Below the pieces are notes generated by a model that was not told the DNA's origin, did no database searches, and saw only the letters and a program-made list of their open reading frames with translations. Shown here piece after piece: positions 62,068 through 64,000 of a stretch of 64,000 nt of DNA. The position numbers and the translations under genes are program-made. The stretch's first letter is position 1; the number at the start of each line of letters is the position of its first letter. The DNA comes from Prescottella agglutinans (GTDB taxonomy: Bacteria > Actinomycetota > Actinomycetes > Mycobacteriales > Mycobacteriaceae), in contig NZ_RKLP01000008.1 in NCBI RefSeq assembly GCF_004011865.1, forward strand, positions 186,001-250,000, given 5' to 3'.

Positions 62068-63534
62068 TCAGGGCTCGAGGAACCGCGCCAGGAACTCGAT
62101 CAGCAGGCGTTCGGCGACGGGTGCCGGGAGTTCCTCGACGAGCGCGAGGACGTCGGCCTTCGGGCCGTCGAGTCCAGCTTTCGGGTCGAGTCCGGCGAGC
62201 GCCAGGACACCCGCGCTGACCTCGCTCGTCAGGTCGGCGGGATCGATGTGGGCGGCGGCCGCCACGAACTCGGCCGGCGCGCTCGCCCCGGGGACACCCC
62301 GGACGCGGTCGGCGGCCTTCGTGAGCGCGGCGACCAGGTCGTCGACGACGGTCTCGGTGACCGGCGTGATCGTCAGGTGCGTGGTTCGCGGCAGCACGGT
62401 GCCGTCGGGCTGGACGTGCCGCGGCTGCGGCTGCAGCGCCCAGCCGTCGTCGTCGGCGGCATCGGACCAGCGGTGCGGATCGACCCGACGCTCGACCGGC
62501 ACCGCGTCGTCCGCGGCGATCGCCAGCAGCGGGCCCACCGGGTCTCCGACCACGCGCAGGCCCTCGATGCCGTCGACCGCCTCCCGGAGTCGCCGCGTCG
62601 CCCGCGCCATCGGCGCGACCAATTCCCGGAACCCCTGTTCGCCGAGCGCCTGCGCGACTGCCCAGCCGGCCGCGATCGGCATCACGCTGCGCGAGCCCAG
62701 CAGTGTCGGGTTGACCACCGCGTAGCCGGGCCAACGGCTGGTCGCGAACCAATGCGCGCGGTGCCGGTCTCGGTCGCGGTACAGCAGCAGCGAGACGCCC
62801 TTCGGGGCGTACCCGTACTTGTGCAGATCCACCGACAGGCTCGACACGCCCGGCACCGTGAGATCCCACCGCCGGCTCTCGGCATCCGGCCACCACGGCA
62901 GCACCCAGCCGCCGATGCAGCCGTCGACGTGCAGCGCGACATCCTGCACCGCACACACTTCCGCGATCTCCGCGATCGGATCGAGCGCGCCGTGCGCGTA
63001 CGACGGCGTGCTCGCGACGACCAGCGCGACGTCCGGCGACAGGGCCGCGGCGACGTCGCCGGGGCGCACTCGCGCGGTGACGGGATCGACCGGCAGCACC
63101 TCGAGCTTCAGGTCCAGGTGGTGTGCGGCCTTGTGGAACGCGGCGTGCGCAGTCGCGCCGATCAGCAGCGTCGGACGGTGCTCGGCGCCGGTGCGGGCCC
63201 GCCACGTGTCGCGCGCGGACTTCACTGCCAGCATGCAACTCTCGGTGCCGCCGCTGGTGACGCTGCCGACCACGTCCGGGTCGCCGCCCGCGAGCACGTC
63301 GCGCCCGAGCGCGACGAGGTCGCGTTCCATCACCGCGATCGACGGGAACGTGGTGGGATCCAACCCGTTCAGCGGCTGCGCGCGCAGTGCCGCCGCGCCC
63401 GCGAGGTCGGACAGTTCGGCGATGCCCGGGTCGTACACGTACGACAGCAGGCGCCCGCCGGACGTCGGGGCGTCCGCGGCACGCATCGCGTCCAGTCGCG
63501 CGAGGATGTCGGCGGGGTCGTGGCGGAACTGCAT
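62068..63534 (-). CDS. PLP-dependent group II decarboxylase family protein
   Basis: 488 residues from the ATG at 63534, which overlaps the preceding stop (TGATG). PLP lysine Lys239 in SLSVDLHKYGYAPKG, substrate/cofactor contacts SVTSGGTESCMLAV and LHVDGCIGGW. Relatives include aromatic-amino-acid and glutamate decarboxylases and sphingosine-1-phosphate lyase; the SGGTES loop favours the lyase-like branch. The C-terminal extension (about 415-488) is helical and acidic. Substrate unknown. Coupled to the MFS symporter, which may import its substrate. Confidence 0.85.
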   Translation of the reverse strand: MQFRHDPADILARLDAMRAADAPTSGGRLLSYVYDPGIAELSDLAGAAALRAQPLNGLDPTTFPSIAVMERDLVALGRDVLAGGDPDVVGSVTSGGTESCMLAVKSARDTWRARTGAEHRPTLLIGATAHAAFHKAAHHLDLKLEVLPVDPVTARVRPGDVAAALSPDVALVVASTPSYAHGALDPIAEIAEVCAVQDVALHVDGCIGGWVLPWWPDAESRRWDLTVPGVSSLSVDLHKYGYAPKGVSLLLYRDRDRHRAHWFATSRWPGYAVVNPTLLGSRSVMPIAAGWAVAQALGEQGFRELVAPMARATRRLREAVDGIEGLRVVGDPVGPLLAIAADDAVPVERRVDPHRWSDAADDDGWALQPQPRHVQPDGTVLPRTTHLTITPVTETVVDDLVAALTKAADRVRGVPGASAPAEFVAAAAHIDPADLTSEVSAGVLALAGLDPKAGLDGPKADVLALVEELPAPVAERLLIEFLARFLEP

Positions 63535-64000
63535 CAGCGGCTTCCGTTCTGTGCGTGGGCGTCCTCGGCGGCGAGCCGGTATCGCGACAACGCGACGATG
63601 CTGAGGGCGGTGAGGATGGCGGGGGCCGCGGAGATGGCGAGGGCGATGCCGTCGATCGCGGTCTGGGACTGGACGGCGTGCTCGTCGTCGGTGGACGAGA
63701 CGAACCCGGTGATCGCGAGGATTGCGAGGACCAGTGCCGGACCGAGCGCCAGGCCGATGGTCTCGACCGCCGTCCACACGCCGCTGAACGCGCCGGCCCG
63801 CACTGTGCCGCCCTCGCGGCGCTCGTGGTCGGAGATGACGTCGGGCAGCATCGACATGCCCAGCATCTGCATGCCCGCGTAGCCGACACCGGCGACCGCG
63901 ACCACCGCGTACACCCACCATCCGGTGTCCACCAGCAGCCCGAGCAGCGCGACGTTCGCGGCGAGGAACAGGCTCGACGCCAAGAGGTAGGCGCGACGCT
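63534..64000 (-). CDS. MFS symporter of the GPH/MelB type, C-terminal part
   Basis: The 3' part only; the frame stays open to the window end (RRAYLLASSLFLAANVALLG). About four membrane segments are visible. The cytoplasmic loop MLPDVISDHERREGGTVRAGAFSGVW is the signature of glycoside-pentoside-hexuronide cation symporters, which include sugar carriers. The stop overlaps the decarboxylase start, so the two are coupled. Substrate unknown. Confidence 0.82.
   Translation of the reverse strand, partial: RRAYLLASSLFLAANVALLGLLVDTGWWVYAVVAVAGVGYAGMQMLGMSMLPDVISDHERREGGTVRAGAFSGVWTAVETIGLALGPALVLAILAITGFVSSTDDEHAVQSQTAIDGIALAISAAPAILTALSIVALSRYRLAAEDAHAQNGSR

Noticed and set aside
61013-63889. Possible fusion protein, since the ABC-2-like frame is open upstream through the decarboxylase gene
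   Set aside because: The upstream part is out of frame with the real decarboxylase and is Arg-rich noise. The membrane protein has a normal ATG at 62017.

Overview
The window is high-GC actinobacterial DNA from the mycolic-acid group (Mycobacteriales), most like Rhodococcus or a close relative. The evidence is an mce operon with a Mce-associated protein, the MurT/GatD peptidoglycan amidation pair, a lysC-asd operon with an internal beta-subunit start, a FurA-catalase pair, many GTG starts, and several promoters that run straight into a start codon (leaderless mRNAs). I see no prophage, transposase, CRISPR array, rRNA or tRNA. It reads as chromosome with accessory islands.

Layout. 1-2.8 kb: end of an mce lipid-import operon plus an MpaB-type oxygenase gene. 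3-6.6 kb: HSL-type esterase, gatD-murT, and a small SHOCT membrane protein. 6.7-12 kb: alkylsulfatase, two small proteins, an AI-2E-type permease and a SLAC1/TDT-type permease, closed by a strong hairpin facing leuA. 12-14 kb: leuA with a leaderless leader peptide holding three consecutive Leu codons. 14-26 kb: three SulP anion transporters, a large LuxR-family ATPase regulator and an arylsulfatase divergent from one SulP, then a GAP-family protein. 26-32 kb: LtrA, aspartokinase, Asd, an acyl-CoA carboxyltransferase and RidA. 32-37 kb: secreted repeat protein, SigD-like sigma factor, BrkB-like and ClC-like membrane proteins, and a meta-cleavage-type hydrolase. 37-42 kb: multicopper oxidase and a complete arsenic island (ArsR, Acr3, ArsC, ArsI/CadI, second ArsR). 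42.1-48.6 kb: a four-gene unit with a GCS2-type ligase, an N-acetylglutaminylglutamine-amidotransferase-like protein, an S9 peptidase and an M20 amidohydrolase, behind a candidate general-stress promoter. 48.7-53.5 kb: methyltransferase, Rieske protein, and a sulfatase-HAD-formylglycine-generating-enzyme operon. 53.5-57 kb: IclR, SDR, TetR, SRPBCC and a lipoprotein. 57-64 kb: furA-katA, an ArsR-type regulator with an MFS exporter, a 20-residue membrane microprotein, an ABC-2-like membrane protein, a PLP decarboxylase and the 3' part of an MFS symporter.

How the parts work together. Sulfur scavenging recurs: one alkylsulfatase, two formylglycine sulfatases, the enzyme that matures the latter, and three SulP carriers. 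Arsenic resistance is self-contained, with a shared sequence motif at both regulatory regions. The most interesting candidate system is the 42.5-48.6 kb unit. It resembles the NAGGN dipeptide-osmolyte system but lacks the usual synthetase and M42 peptidase next to it; a GCS2 ligase and S9/M20 enzymes sit in their place.
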